Positions 35,123 through 47,583 of a stretch of 64,000 bases of DNA are shown here, in pieces (position 1 is the first letter of the stretch; each line of letters starts with the position of its first letter). The position numbers and the translations under genes are program-made. Where the stretch lies: the NCBI GenBank assembly GCA_034440575.1, contig JAOTOL010001562.1, positions 1,462,001 through 1,526,000 of the forward strand, read 5' to 3'. Origin of the DNA: Imbricaverruca yamaguchii. Lineage: Eukaryota > Arthropoda > Thecostraca > Neoverrucidae. The notes below the pieces were generated by a model. It was not told the DNA's origin. It ran no database searches and saw only the letters and a list, made by a program, of their open reading frames with translations.

Positions 35123-36919
35123 CTGTCGAATATACGCAGCGTATGCATAGCACGGGGATAAAATGAGGATTTAATAGGTGCAGGTGCAAAACTTAGAGCG
35201 TCATAGTCCCGGAAGGATCTCCAATACCTTTTATACACATATTATACCCGGAATAACGTACAAAGCGAGGTAGGACAGGTCAAATATGGCAGAGAATTAG
35301 CATCTTACCGCGGCGAAATGCAGTAAGGACGTATCTGAAGTGTGGTCGTCGCCATGATGGAATAAGGTGGGGAGGGGGTAATTGACCGAAGGGCCTTTCA
35401 ACCCCTCTATATGCGGCAGTGCCCCCTGCTATAGGAGGCAAGGAAGGGGACAATCGTTTTTTTTTAAGATCGACAGGACCATAGTGAGCACGCGAGAGGG
35501 AGACATTCCTTTTATGGGGCATCTGTGAACTTCCGTACCAGCTCAGAAACATGGGTGGAACTTCCAGAAAACGATTTGGGAAACGCAATGCCTGGAGGTA
35601 ACAGGAAGGCCTATCCAGTCGGAAACGGGGGTTGACCCATCCAAAAGTATGTAAATTTCACTCCAATTCGAAGGTTACATTCGGGGGGATGGACTGGAAA
35701 GCGGTCAGACATGGGGTGCTAAAAGCGGTCAGGCATGTATTGGCGACATTCCCTAACAATGCGTTCAGAACTAGATCTGGATGATTCAAAACACTCCTAC
35801 ACGTCCGCGTAGTCGACCTAGTCGGCTTATGTGCTGTTTCCGATTCAGAACATGAATGAAGGATCACAATCGAAGTTCTTGGAGCAGAGACTTTGCATAT
35901 CGTTCTTTCAAATCAATGATCATAGGCCTCATGAGCAACAATGAAATGGCATACGCCACATCTGTTTCATAGCAGTACCAGAGGCGGTAGCAGTGTCAAG
36001 TGCCGCGAGGACGGGCGCAGCTTGTCTGCCCCTGGTCACAGCGGCAGCAGCAAAACACGCCAACAGGACAATGGGACCGGGCGATACGACGGCAGAGTCA
36101 TGTGCCGCCAGGACGGGCCGACACAGAGACCGCCGCCAACCCGTCAGTGGTCACAGTGGCAGCAGCAAAACACGCCAACAAAACGGCAGGATCGGGCGGC
36201 ATGAAACCGATGCAAAGTGCCGCCAGAACGGGCAATACACGAGGCGCCGCCAGTCCGCCCCCTGGCCACGGTGGCAACAACAAACACGGTTACAAAGGGC
36301 AGAACCGAGCGACACGACACGACACACAGCAGAGACGGTGACACATGGCCGGTAGTGTGAGGGTGGACATCCTATGGCTGCCTGGTGACATTATGGCGGA
36401 CCTGCCTAGATGACCGCCCCTGCGCTCTGCCGAGCAGAGTTCTTGCGCAACCAGCCGATGCGCACATGCAGCCTAACTCGAGTCAGCCTCCGTCTCACAT
36501 AACTAGCCACACTCCTAGCTTCGGCTGCCGGCTACTAATGACGCCCACCCCGGGTCTCACGATGCTGGGTGTCGCCTGTGCAGGTTGAATCCATGATGAA
36601 GCAGACATCAGAATTGAACTGGTTTGGCATCGCCCTCTACCACGTATGTGGCATGCAACGCCCGCCGCGACCGATGGTGATTAACCAAGAACTGGACACA
36701 ACGGCCAGGAGCGCCTCCGGTGCTTCAGACGTCGGACAGCCAAGCGATGTAATGACGCCTCATTTTGTAGGCGACGAAGCCGGCCACGACGGCAAGGCCG
36801 TCCTGCTTCAGTTCCAGTTTGCTGATGTTGGTCGTGTTAAGATTCATGTGAATAGAAGTGGCATCAAACTAATTGAACTAGTTCTTTATTTAGCTATACA
36901 AAGATAGGATATGAAGATA

Positions 36920-37690
36920 AGGTAAGCAGCATATGAAGGCTTCATATTTGATGGGGTGGCCAAGTTCTATCGGTGACTCAGCAGAAGGACTTTGGTGTTA
37001 TTCTGAACACAAGATTGGGGGCATCAGAACAGACGAAAGAATCCAGGAAGAAGGCACTGAGAATACTTGGGGCAATATATAGGAATGTATCATATATAAG
37101 TGAGGAAGTCATCAGGAAACTTTACTGTGCATGTCAGGCCACATTTGGAACTGTGTCCAAGCTTTGGCTCCTAGTTATGAAAAAGATTGTTCGCTTTTAG
37201 AGAGTACAAAATATGGCTACAAAATGGTTAATGACATAGCAACCTGGCATATGAGGAAAGATTGAAGAAATTGAACATGTTGTCGCTTAGATATAGAAAG
37301 TTGAGAGGAGCACTCATTGAGGTCTTTAAATTTGTTCATGGTCAGGAGGATGGATATATTAGGTAAATATTTGAATCTAACAGAAATGATGTACTTAAAG
37401 GTCATCAATTCAAAATTAAAGTTAACTACAGCATGACAAGGTAAAACAGTCTTTCTTCACCAACATGGTAATATAACACTGGAACCAGATGCCAAAAACC
37501 ATTGTCAGTAGCAGCACATTGAACATCTTTAAAAACACCATAGGCAATTATTACAAGAATAGAGGCCTTGCTTTTCAGTATGCCAGGGAAGGCTGATCGA
37601 CGGATTTGGTGGGCAACTGGTTGAGTGTTCAGAGTGCAGCCAAGAAGGGCCCTTGTGGCTCATAGTCACACTGCTCTTTTGTGTCTTGAT
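36920..37690 (+). mobile_element. 5'-truncated LINE fragment (right arm of IR-A)
   Basis: Mirror of 30085-30850, starting with ggtaagcagcatatgaaggc and encoding QQKDFGVILNTRLGAS, SEEVIRKLYCACQATF and further fragments with indels. The 5' truncation point is the same as in the left arm. Confidence 0.85.
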
Positions 37691-38427
37691 GTCCAAGATG
37701 CTCAAAAATGCAGCAAGCACTCCAGACAAGCATGATGCAACACTCCGTACCATACAGATCTGATAAGCAGGCTAATTCATGGAATAACACCAGAAAAGGC
37801 AGGTGTTGACACTGACATTAATTTCAGCGGCATCCGTGGCCAGGATCATAATCATCAGAGGTAAAAGTAGTTGGAACAAATGGATGGGCTGGTTGGATGA
37901 ACTCCATCAGCTCCTTTTCACTGTCAACCAGGACTTATATGCATTTTCATCTCCTGGAAACATAAGCATGTTGGTTGACAATCTCTTCTTTTCATATCTT
38001 TCTTCCATATGATAAACGACACACCACAACAGAACACTATACAATAAAACTACAACTAAAACGCACGTGCATTGAACACAGGGTGACAGACATAAAACCA
38101 AGCATAAAACAACCTACGACGAAGCTATGTAAACAGCTGCGCTATTTATGATTCAACTGCGCCATCTATGAATTCGAGAAAATGTGTGCTCCTAAAACGC
38201 TGCATTCGTGATGGTCGTCGCCTAATTCGCAGCCTAACTGAGGATGATAAAATAACAGGTCAACACGATTCCAAAAGCACAGACGTGATACTATAGGATT
38301 AAGAAAGTGAGTTGAATTGAAAATATTTCCATTTTAAAATGCATAAAACCATTAAAGTAGCTCAAAATTTGTACCCCAGATGACGTCATTTGTACCATTC
38401 GAGCCGACACGCAGGAAGGCATGGGAT

Positions 38428-39990
38428 GACAGGGGCCTGGGCCTGGGTACAACTTGGGTATATATCGCCTTGGCTAGGCCTATCGAGAAAGGTTGGACAA
38501 TAACGCCAGCTGACTAGCATACAGAGCGTCCCGAAGCGTAAACAAGAACAACCTTGAAAAACTCACGCTGCCTTACCATGGGGTACGTTAGGTGCAGTCC
38601 TACAAAAATTGATACATGCTAAAACGAAACGTTTTAGCACAAACTAAGACGAAACGTGTTCGAGATTTGGAACTACCATATTATTGTTCAAAAGTGTTAT
38701 CTTGATATGATCTTGGAATAAATGCAAGAAATTAGCTACAAAGAATGAGAGGATGAGTATAAAATAAGCGCTTTCCTACTAACCAGACCGGATCCCGCCA
38801 CCCTTGCTCCCAAAGAGTAGAGGCCGTCACAGGGCTATCACTTTGTCCTTATCGGCTCACATGCTAAATTTTGACATCCCAGAGTGTGTGCGTGTGGTGG
38901 TGGGGGTGGAGTGACCGCAGAGCTCTCCATTTTCTTCTAGCGCGCTTTTCCCCCACGCTGGTGAAACGCGTTCGCCTTACACTCAGAAATTTTGATCGAG
39001 AGGAAGACGTATCGTGGAAACAGGGGTTACGATTTGTTTTAGTTCATAATATATAAATTAAAATGAGTCAGACTTAAACAAATTTGTCTACAGAGGGTTG
39101 CCACTTCCCGAGCATAATGGGATGGGGAAGCACTTGTTGCACTGCCCGGAGCTGACCCTGATATGTGGTTTACAGAACATTACCTGGTTGTTCCTGACTA
39201 AGGGATGGGTCAACTAAGGAAGAACATCTAGAGTTTAGGCATGTGCATTCATTAATAGCATGATTAATCCGATCCGTTCTTTCGTATTTAGTTTAAAGCA
39301 GCCATAGTTTGTGGTGCGGGCTGAAAGACACGTGACACTGCCATGAAATGCGCACTGATTTAATAGTAGAGAATGAGAGCACTCGTTGCCTGTACAAAAG
39401 TAAGTACTTGGTGTTCTGTTGTACCTCCAGGGAAGTAAACACACTGCAAACACTCTTGTCACTCTCGCTCGTTTGTGCCTACCATCCGGCTTCCTTTGAT
39501 GACTGGTAGGGAGCGGGGGAGCGGTTGGTGAATGGAGCATGCCTCGGTAAGTTTGACCTGCTAGCTTCGGTCAGCACTCTGACTTTGTCTCCTCCGCGTA
39601 TAACCACAGGCTGGCAGCATGCCTTTGCTGCGATTTGAACGATTTTGTGATAGGTAGGGGAGAGCGGGTTAATGGTAGCAATTTGTACATTCCTTTAGAG
39701 GTAAATTAGGTTGTCCCTAATACTGCTCAGCAAAACGGAATAAAATGGGCTCCATTGAGAAAACAAAGTAATCTAACCGGGGCTTGTTAAGAAAAATGAA
39801 GTATGTGGGTCCATTCCAAAACGATTGCCCTTCGCCTGACTATCACCATCTGACATTATAGTATCATTAACATTATCTCGTGGCCGCCGACTCAAATTGG
39901 TCTCCTTGAGCCAGGGGAGTATGATCGTAAGATCACCAGGGGGCTCAGCCTTGTGTCCATCAACCTCGGGTACCCTCAAATCCCAATGTC
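38428..39990. other. No gene recognised
   Basis: Short open frames only. A 23-bp hairpin (tgctaaaacgaaacgttttagca) lies at about 38616-38638. The 15-mer tatatatcgccttgg at about 38458 also occurs in the loop of IR-A (35026-35040). Confidence 0.4.
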
Positions 39991-40021
39991 TCACCGGATT
40001 TTGGTGACATTATTTTGCCAT

Positions 40022-41330
40022 CTAGAAAAGAGCATTAATTTGCAACCGCTGCGAATGTACATGGAGCATTTTCCTTTCCTGAAACTTCCATTGGTGGAGG
40101 GGAAGGGTGCACTCAGGTGCACAGGGAAGTCTATAATATCTGATATCTGAACGATGCTCTCTAATTCTAGCTCCTATCCCCCGCCCCGCTTCCCCATAGT
40201 AATATTTTCCACATACTCCAGCGCAAGGAATTTGGTAGACTATGCCTTTTTCGTTCACGTGGCGAACCCCTTTCTTGACTATGTCTCTGATTTTGACCCC
40301 TGCTGAAAGACTGATGTTAATGTTGTCTTTTATGCATCGGGAGATGGTGACTGCTCCATGTGATTTCCAGTACTGATATGTAAAAACTCAAAACTCCTTG
40401 CTTGGCGTTTTTCATGCACATCACCTTTTACGCCTTTTGGCGCAACTTCACTATCAGATCCTTTGGATATCTCAACAACTTGACAGACCAATTGATGAAT
40501 GACAATTCTTCTGCCAGGCACTCAGGCCTGCGGATTCCATAAGCCCTCAAGAAAAAAACCCATTAGCACCCTCGTTTTTGTTTCATGGCTGTGACCCGAG
40601 AAGTAGTGCAAGATATCGTAATTGTTAATGGGCTTTTTGTACACTGAAAATGTGCATATACTGTGAGTGATTGATCGATGTATCCAAGAAGGATTCTCGG
40701 CCTTAACATGCTTTTCTTTTTCTTTTTATAATCTTGATGAACAATCACAGGTACGTCATCTACGTATATCAGCCAAAGGGAGTAGGGACCAATTATATAT
40801 TTGCAACTGTGCGCCTCCAGGAGTTCCCATAAACAAACATACCAGAACAGGACTGAATAGAGATCCTATGGTGAGGCCGCTGATTTGACAATATTCATCT
40901 TCCTGAAACCGTAGCCCCCCAAATTTCACACCTACGCACGAGCTGTATGAAATAACTCTTGGGGACTGGAAGCTCAAACTTATTTGACTTGCCTAAGGCC
41001 CTAGAAACCGCTTCTATAGCCCCCCCGATAGGAACATTCCTGAACAAGGATTTCACGTTAAAGCTTGTCAGCGTCTTGCTGGTGAAGTCTATCTCTCGGA
41101 TTCCACAGAGTAAGTCGCCTAAATTCCTAATGTGACTCACTTATCTGCCCACCACTTCTGACAAGCTTTTGCTAGTCTTTCGTCAACTTATGTGGAGCAC
41201 TTTGTATACCCTAAACAAGTGGACGAATGGGTACACCAGATTTGTAAGCTCTTAGCTGTCCTCTCATGGAAGTCGTCCTTGGAGACTCTTCTGTTAGGTG
41301 TAGAGGCCCTTTTCCTCTTCGAAAACAAAG
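40022..41330 (-). pseudogene. Penelope-like retroelement, reverse transcriptase plus GIY-YIG endonuclease, decayed
   Basis: Minus-strand fragments in the right order for a Penelope-like element. PIRPLV.GIQSAPHKLTK (about 41245, with stops) comes first, then LTSFNVKSLFRNVPI (about 41060), ISGLTIGSLFSPVLVCLFM (about 40860), and the catalytic YVDD (about 40755) in another frame. Next is FSVYKKP...YDILHYFSGHSHETK and LMGFFLRAYGIRRPE (40640-40500). Last comes a GIY-YIG nuclease start, GIVYQIPCAGVCGKYYYGEAG (40246-40185), followed by RIREHRSDI. At least five frameshifts or stops separate these blocks, so the copy is dead. Penelope-like elements copy themselves by target-primed reverse transcription using the GIY-YIG nuclease. 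The stretch up to about 41490 may be more N-terminal sequence. It ends against the cuticle gene's 3' side. Confidence 0.85.
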
Positions 41331-41494
41331 TTTTTGCCATTGTTGCTTTGTTACTCACTAATGGTCTGTTTGTCATTTCGACCTGCTTCGTATTTTGCCA
41401 CATCATAGTTTTCGAGGTTCGCCGACAATCAGATTCCTCGGCATACACACCGATCCGAGGATGTGGAGCGCTCATTGCCGCCCATAGGCTGATG

Positions 41495-41500
41495 TTTATT
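41495..41500 (-). promoter_or_regulatory. Polyadenylation signal AATAAA of the cuticle gene
   Basis: An exact AATAAA on the minus strand about 110 bases after the stop codon at 41609. Confidence 0.7.
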
Positions 41501-41608
41501 CTGTACAAAGACACGACATGCACTCACTGTTGCTTGTGTTCATGGGAAAGGACTCCGTGTGCCCGACTCGGTGCTGGGTGGTGGGCACGGTCTGTGTCCG
41601 GACCGGAT

Positions 41609-42871
41609 CTAGTTGAACTCCCCAAAGCCGTCGTCGATGGCCGGCTGAGGTCCACCCGACAGCGTGGGGATGGAGTCCGACTGGGCGTTGTATCCATTCT
41701 CGTCGGCCGTCCACACGACGGTGATGGTCTCGCCGTTGGGCGCCTGGTACGAGTACTGGCCTGCAACGGCGCGGCAGCGTCCAGTGGTGTTCGGCCAGCC
41801 GCGGCAGCACCAATGGTGTTCGGCCAGCCGCGGCACAGGGAGCAAGGGTCGGCCAAGGTGTTGGCCTGGATGTTGCTCACCCGAAACGCTAACCTATCCG
41901 GAAGGTTACCCTCTCCACTTTCTCTCTGAAAGACTGAATGGTCCTGAATGGCAATGCAATGGTGTAAGCTTATCAGGGGCGAATCCAGGAATTGTCACGG
42001 GAGGCACTTGGTCTCTGGAGGGACGCCATTTTTTTAAGAGGGGCGCCTTTGGCTGGAAATGTTTAATTCTGGGGTAGGGGAGTGGGGACGTGCACTCGAA
42101 CCTTCCCGGAGGGGCGCCAATTTCCATGGGAGCCACATGTATCCCAGTAACCCCTGTAACCCCAGTAGCCCCTGAAGCATATCGTACTTTGATGAAAGTG
42201 TCGAAGGCTGAGAACTTCAATCTAAGCTTCCATTCCGGCAGTGGTGAACTGCATAGTTATGGAGGAAGGCTTGAGTTACATTCCTGGATTCTTTGGCTGC
42301 CTTGCTTTCCCTAATGCCATTATTCGTTAATTATCAGTCAAAATTGAATACAACAATGTCCTCACGGATCAAAAGGAATTTGTAGCCTTCAAAAAGCAAC
42401 AACAATATTCTCCGGATTGCATGATTCGAAAATTATCCTTCCCAACTTCCGGAATTGGAAATACAAATCAAACTCTGAGGTCGGCTGTCTACCCTTTCCT
42501 GACACCGGCACCTGGCAGCGGCGCCAAACATAACAGCCCTGACTCCACTGAAATAGCGGTCAGGGCCCCTGACCAACGCGCTATCCTGCAGTTGCCAGTC
42601 TAACGTTCTGAGACCTACGTACTACGTCTCACGTACCGCTCATGGAGTAGCTGCCCGTCTCTGGTTCCGCGCCGGGGCTGCTCTGGCCGGTGAAGGACTG
42701 TTGGATCTGATTGGAGGTTTCCATGTCGGCAGTGAAGCCACCGTCTCCGTCCATGCTGAAGTCGTTGCGGATGATCTCGGCATCCCGGTCGCTGCCCTGA
42801 GCGTAGGTGGCCTCCTGGGCGGCGGCCACGACCACAACGGCCAACAGCACAATCTGTTGCGCAAACGGCAT
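41609..42871 (-). CDS. Cuticular protein with Rebers-Riddiford chitin-binding consensus (two exons)
   Basis: Structural protein of the exoskeleton, predicted to be secreted and to bind chitin. Exon 1 is 42871-42637 and exon 2 is 41760-41609, with an 876-bp intron. The donor is G/GTACGT and the acceptor gccgttgcag. The join is phase 1 and rebuilds a Gly codon, giving GSYSMSG-QYSYQAPNGE. The product is 128 aa. Residues 1-19 form a signal peptide (IVLLAVVVVAAA). The middle is Asp/Ser/Gln-rich (MDGDGGFTADMETSNQIQQS). Residues 73-108 hold the chitin_bind_4 end, YSYQAPNGETITVVWTADEN, followed by GY and a variant of the usual PxGxHLP. The family's aromatic positions are kept, but this end of the domain reads SDSIPT rather than G.HLPT. 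No stop or frameshift was found and core promoter and poly(A) signals are present, so it looks functional. RR genes usually sit in clusters; here only one is visible, among transposon debris. Confidence 0.9.
41940..42130. mobile_element. Possible non-autonomous element inside the cuticle-gene intron
   Basis: It starts with caggggcgaatccaggaatt at 41976 and contains ggcgcc-rich blocks similar to 45600-45715 in reverse complement. It lies wholly within the intron 41761-42636. The right limit is unclear. Confidence 0.4.
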
Positions 42872-42892
42872 CAGTCTCAGTCTGTACAGTAC

Positions 42893-42897
42893 ACTGA
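42893..42897 (-). promoter_or_regulatory. Arthropod-type initiator TCAGT
   Basis: TCAGT on the minus strand with the A at 42895, 24 bases before the ATG at 42871 and 32 bases after the start of the TATA box. This is the classic arthropod TATA/Inr spacing. Confidence 0.65.
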
Positions 42898-42923
42898 GGT
42901 GGTCAAAGGTTGCATTCCGGTGG

Positions 42924-42929
42924 TATACA
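42924..42929 (-). promoter_or_regulatory. TATA box of the cuticle gene
   Basis: Minus-strand ttgTATAcc; the TATA begins at 42927, position -32 relative to the initiator A. Confidence 0.65.
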
Positions 42930-43030
42930 AGCGGCCTATCGCACGGGTTCGGCCGTCTATCGGAAGCTTGTTCTAAAGATCTTAGCCATACATCACTAAC
43001 TTAAATAGATTAATGGCACAGCGCGACGGA

Positions 43031-45360
43031 GGTGTAAATGGCAACAAGGAATGCTCGGTGTTGTAATGATATCTTGTTATGACATCAGGTACGATGCATT
43101 ATGGTTTATTGCTTGCTGTTTGGTCCCGATATAAAGACTTCTCAAGTAAGTTTAGTCTGCAAGATAGTTGATAAAATAATAACGATAATATAGTGGCATC
43201 CTTCCTTTTTGTGGAGGTGACTGAAGATAGTTGGCGGGAACAGAAAGGTGCGTGAAAATGCACAGGCCGGTGCAACATCTTCCTCATGATTTTACATTTA
43301 ACGTGAAAACCTGTCGGGTTATCGACTGGCTGATCCTAGCCATGTAGTAACAACTTTCACGTTGTTCAGTTTAAATGAAAATATTCATTTCCACTCCGTT
43401 GCTGGGATGATTAGCGATGGCAACGGTGCTCTAGTATTTCGGTACGGTAGCCTAGTAGATAAGCTATCGATGCCGAGGAAAACGTTTGATCGGTATTAAG
43501 ATGGATGTTTGCTGAGGAACCAATTAATAAAACGGCAATCTTCACAGCAAACTTTGGACTTGGTGATGGATAGGTCGTCGATTTCTGGAACATCAAACAT
43601 GTTCATTGATATGTCGTCAATAAAAATTACTGATGCCGCGATATCTTTCAAGTGAACTTAAAAAAATTGAGGTGAAATATTAAGCTATCAAATGTTGTGT
43701 CGCCGAAACATCGTCTTTGAAAGCAATCACAAATAGCAGAGTAAGATGAACTCCTTACCCGAGCAAGTCTAGTATAATCGTTTTTACCTTGCTTATTATA
43801 CTCAGTGATACTGCGTAGCATCTGGAACAGTGGACTTTTTCCATATCCATCAGGGTGCGCCAATTTCGACCAACTTTTCATGGATTCATCAGTTGATTCG
43901 TTTGCTGTTCCTGGCAACTAAGACTTTATGTTATTGCTGATCGCCATTCAACCGACATAAGCATTCCTGGAAGACTATCGGGCCAGTAGGACGCTTATTT
44001 CAATCAAACGCATTCTTTTTCAGAGATTTGCTCGAAGACAATTACGATTTTCGTTAGTTGTCCAATGCTAACAAGAAGCATCCCAACATTGTCTTTCCAC
44101 AGTGTATGGAAATGAAAAATATACGAGCCAATGAAAGAAATAGTCAGTAATCAAAAAATAAAAATACCAGGATGCCAACATCCAACGAACAGCTGTTTCA
44201 TGTACGACTTTCTTTTCCGAAGGTTGGACTTCGATACAATTTCCCACATGTGCAGCCATGGAACTACAGCCATGGAATTTAAACTGTTCCTGCAAGGATT
44301 TTTTGTGAGCAAACAAGCACTCAGCAAACTGGTCATGCAAACGTAATGCTACGTCGTTGAGCGAAAAGAAAACTCTTCGAAGAACTTCACGAAAATGCTA
44401 CATCCAAACGCGACCAATATAACGCAAATAGCTTGGACCCTACGAAGCTTGAAGCTAAAGCGATATCTCTTGGACATGGATTACCGAACTCATCTATGCG
44501 CAGCGCAGCAAGTACAGCGCCGCACCAAGGGCTGGTGGTTCTGTCACAGCCACCACCTCTTACCAGCTTCATGTTGGATGAGGTGGAGCGTCTGACTGGT
44601 GCTGTACAGCGGGAGCCGGCCTGTTATATATGGGCGAACATCGCTTGCCTTGGCCTCGGGGCAGAAGGCTACCGGAGCCGGCTCACTGCACGTGCAACGT
44701 GTCCCTCCCCCTCAGTGGAGGCGTTCTATGCTGCTGGGCTGCCTGCGATTGACAAGGTAATGGCACATAGTAGATATGGTAGGTATGGTATTCGTTGTTG
44801 TCATCCTTTCCAGAGCATATAGAAACTATTTAACAAAATGTAATTAGTGGTCTAAAACGAAGTTACAAAGTCGATTATTGAACTTGCATGATTTAGCTAT
44901 TCGAATGAGTGAGTGAGTGGAAATAGCGAGTGAGTGGAAATGTAAAATTATGTCGCAATCAATCAAAAAATTATTTAGCGTCCATCGGACAAGCGTTCGC
45001 TGGGTGTTTTCAATATGCTTGGCAGTCGCTTCTCTAAGTTTAGAGCACCTTCATCCAGCCACGCAAATCGCGTGTTTGTCGTATATCTTCCGTATTTAAG
45101 CACATGCTACGAATCTTTTCAACCGATTCATCGGTTGACGCCACTGTCATTTTGTTTTATTGTCATAAACATGGTGATCCTTGCAGGTCAATAAATTCAT
45201 ATGTACAAAAAAATATTGGAAGAACACTTGTAGAAACTCAAGTCTGTGGAATCGAAGCATGGAAGTTGGAGCAGGAACAAACACATTTTTTTTTTATTTT
45301 GAGGTTAGCCCGTTATTTTTTTATCGGTGCGCAATATGTGATGGCAATCGTGTTTTATGC
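43031..45360. other. No gene recognised
   Basis: A 129-aa plus frame (44433-44822) and an 89-aa minus frame (43648-43917) have no domain that I recognise. The latter reads on in nearby frames to 'ISMNMFDVPEIDDLSITK' (about 43600), so a decayed gene or element on the minus strand is possible but cannot be named. Confidence 0.3.
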
Positions 45361-45720
45361 CAGGGGCCAGGGGTTTCACGGGTGGGGGTAAGTGGGTCAT
45401 ATGCTTCCCCTCGATGGGAAGGTACCGCACCTCCGGTCACCGGGACAAGGCGCACCTCTTGGAAGGCTCGAGTACACCTCTCCCTTGATTTATCTTCCGC
45501 CACGGGCGCCCCTCGGAGATGGAAATGCTCCCTCTTCAAAGAAAAGGTGACCTTCCGGAGAGATACAAGTTCACATCCCTCTCCTCCTCCTCAAACTTTA
45601 CAGCCGGAGGCGCCCCCGGAAGGCAAAGCTTCCCGGTGGCCCTCCAGGCATTTCTAAACGAAGTGGCGCCCCTACGGACATGTGGTCCCCGCGACAATTC
45701 CTGGACCCACCCCTGCTTTA
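45361..45720. mobile_element. Possible GC-rich non-autonomous element
   Basis: The left edge is ccaggggtttcacgggtggg and the right edge is gacaattcctggacccaccc, roughly an inverted relation. Its right part resembles the reverse complement of 41976-42100. Confidence 0.4.
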
Positions 45721-47583
45721 TGCTAAATATTTAGATGTCGATGGGCAACGTGTGGCGGTTTCCTAATCAATCATGGCAAGAACAAAATAGAAGCGATGAA
45801 CTAAAAAATCAAAGGTTTTGCGTTCATACAACAAGCTCAACGCAGAATACCAATGCAAATCACTATCCCTAGTGAACGGATAGCGATAACCGCAGTTTAA
45901 AAATCAAACAATCAGCGAAATTAATCCGCAAAATGATCACATTTCAACGTAAATGACAATTTGCTAACCTGAATGTGGTAGACAGTTATGCAGCTTCCAA
46001 TGCATCAGCACCCTCCATTTTCCGCAGCCATTGCTGTATTCAATGAAGTATCCCCAAGTAACGGCGTTGAATCTGTAGCACCCTAATTAGGGGATTGACA
46101 TACGTCACACAGGATCGCAAGGTCTTGCAATTTCTACTCCAATTACATGTGGTATATAATTTTATGTAATGGATTTGTTTTCGTAGCTGAGCTCGCTTTT
46201 CCCGCTCTGCCCACAATCGTGATAGTGTTTACGTCTCTTTCCATCTATCTGCAGTCTTATACGTCTCAGGTTATTTGAGAGGAACTGAATGTTATAACAC
46301 TGGAAAAATACATGTTGCTGAAGAATAGGGAACATGAAATTGCAGTAACAATAATGAAAAAGCCTGTTTTGTTCCCGCATGGCATCCGTTCTTCTTGCTG
46401 GCCAGCTATAGCTATTGTTCGAATAAGCCTCAAAGTGTATATCAATCCAGCTTAAGTTACGCAATAAGGGGAATTTCGAAATCGTTTGGACACCACGACG
46501 GTGATTCTGCGGTTACCTCAGCGACACCGCGAGGTCGTTGAAGTGATTGGTCAGATCTCGTGCTGTGATATCAGTGAAGAATGGTGGGGCATGCCACTGA
46601 CGAGATCCTCCCGTCAGTGAAGCACCCAGTATTCGGACTACTACTCCTCGTATGAAGAGCGAGCACCGTGATGTAAAAATTGCTCCTCTTGGACGCCGGA
46701 AAAATGGCCATTGCGTACTTTTATTATGCAACACGCTCTTAGAATATGCAGGATCTCGTTGCTTTTTGCACTTCTTGTTGCTTTTAAATGCGGATACCGA
46801 ATACAAAATTGACAACGTATGCTGCAAATGGTTCCTTGAGTCATTATAAGGGGCGGTTCATCTACTGATTTTCGAAATATGAACTACCGGCGAAAATTGA
46901 AAACAAGCCTCTATTAAAAAAAAAAAATATTTAGAGGAAGTTAAAAGAAGGAAGGAAGTTATAAATGACATTTTCATTTATAACCTACTGGTCTAAAATG
47001 CGCATTTTGCAGGCAGTTGTAAGAGTGGATCTGTGTAAAATAGGAGCAATGATTGAAATAGGCTGGAACAAAACATAAGGAAACTTCAGAAGAGAGGGGT
47101 TCACCTGCAAATTGTCTTCTTGGATTCCTAACTCAGTTGCTGGCATTTCGTTTTTAATATTCAAGACGTTGAAGAGTTGGCGTTGCCCAGGAAGTTCGCT
47201 TGCGCTACATTGTAAGGCCAGCGACGGTAAGGTTTTATATATCAAGGCCGAAATCCGCCATCCCCTTCCCTATCCGCAAACGAATCTGGCTCAAATAACT
47301 GTGAAAAGTATGGCGAACATGACAGATCCAAGTTACTGAACTGGTGTTTTGACCACATGGCGATCATAGCCCATGGCACATGGCCACATGGCCAGACCAC
47401 ATGGCCCTCTTTTCATCAAAATCGGTGATATGGGGTCGTTGGATACCACTGGCATGTGCTAGGGATCGTGATATGTGGATGTTGGAATCACTGGCATGCG
47501 CTAGGAATCGCATCGAATGGCAGCGGCCGAGTGCGCTTTCCCGTCACTGATGAATGCCATTCGTGACGTGCGCCCGCTAATTA
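45721..47583. other. No gene recognised
   Basis: Only short frames. 'cacatggcc' recurs several times at 47352-47405. Confidence 0.4.

Larger units (their letters stand above)
29357..38427. repeat. Giant palindrome (IR-A), about 3-kb arms
   Basis: The left arm (29357-32719 plus 34926-34999) is the reverse complement of the right arm (35051-38427). The best-conserved outer point is agatggcgcagttg at 29613 against caactgcgccatct at about 38160. Beyond it similarity continues more weakly through a T-rich stretch to 29357/38427 (ccttcctgcgt..aatggta..aaatgacg). The axis is a loop of about 50 bp at 35000-35050, itself with a gccttggtacaaccaaggc hairpin. Both arms hold a LINE fragment with the same 5' truncation, and three repeats of about 112 bp. 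A later LINE insertion splits the left arm just before the axis. Confidence 0.9.

Noticed and set aside
44433..44822. 129-aa plus frame
   Set aside because: No recognisable domain and no splice or promoter signals that I can defend.
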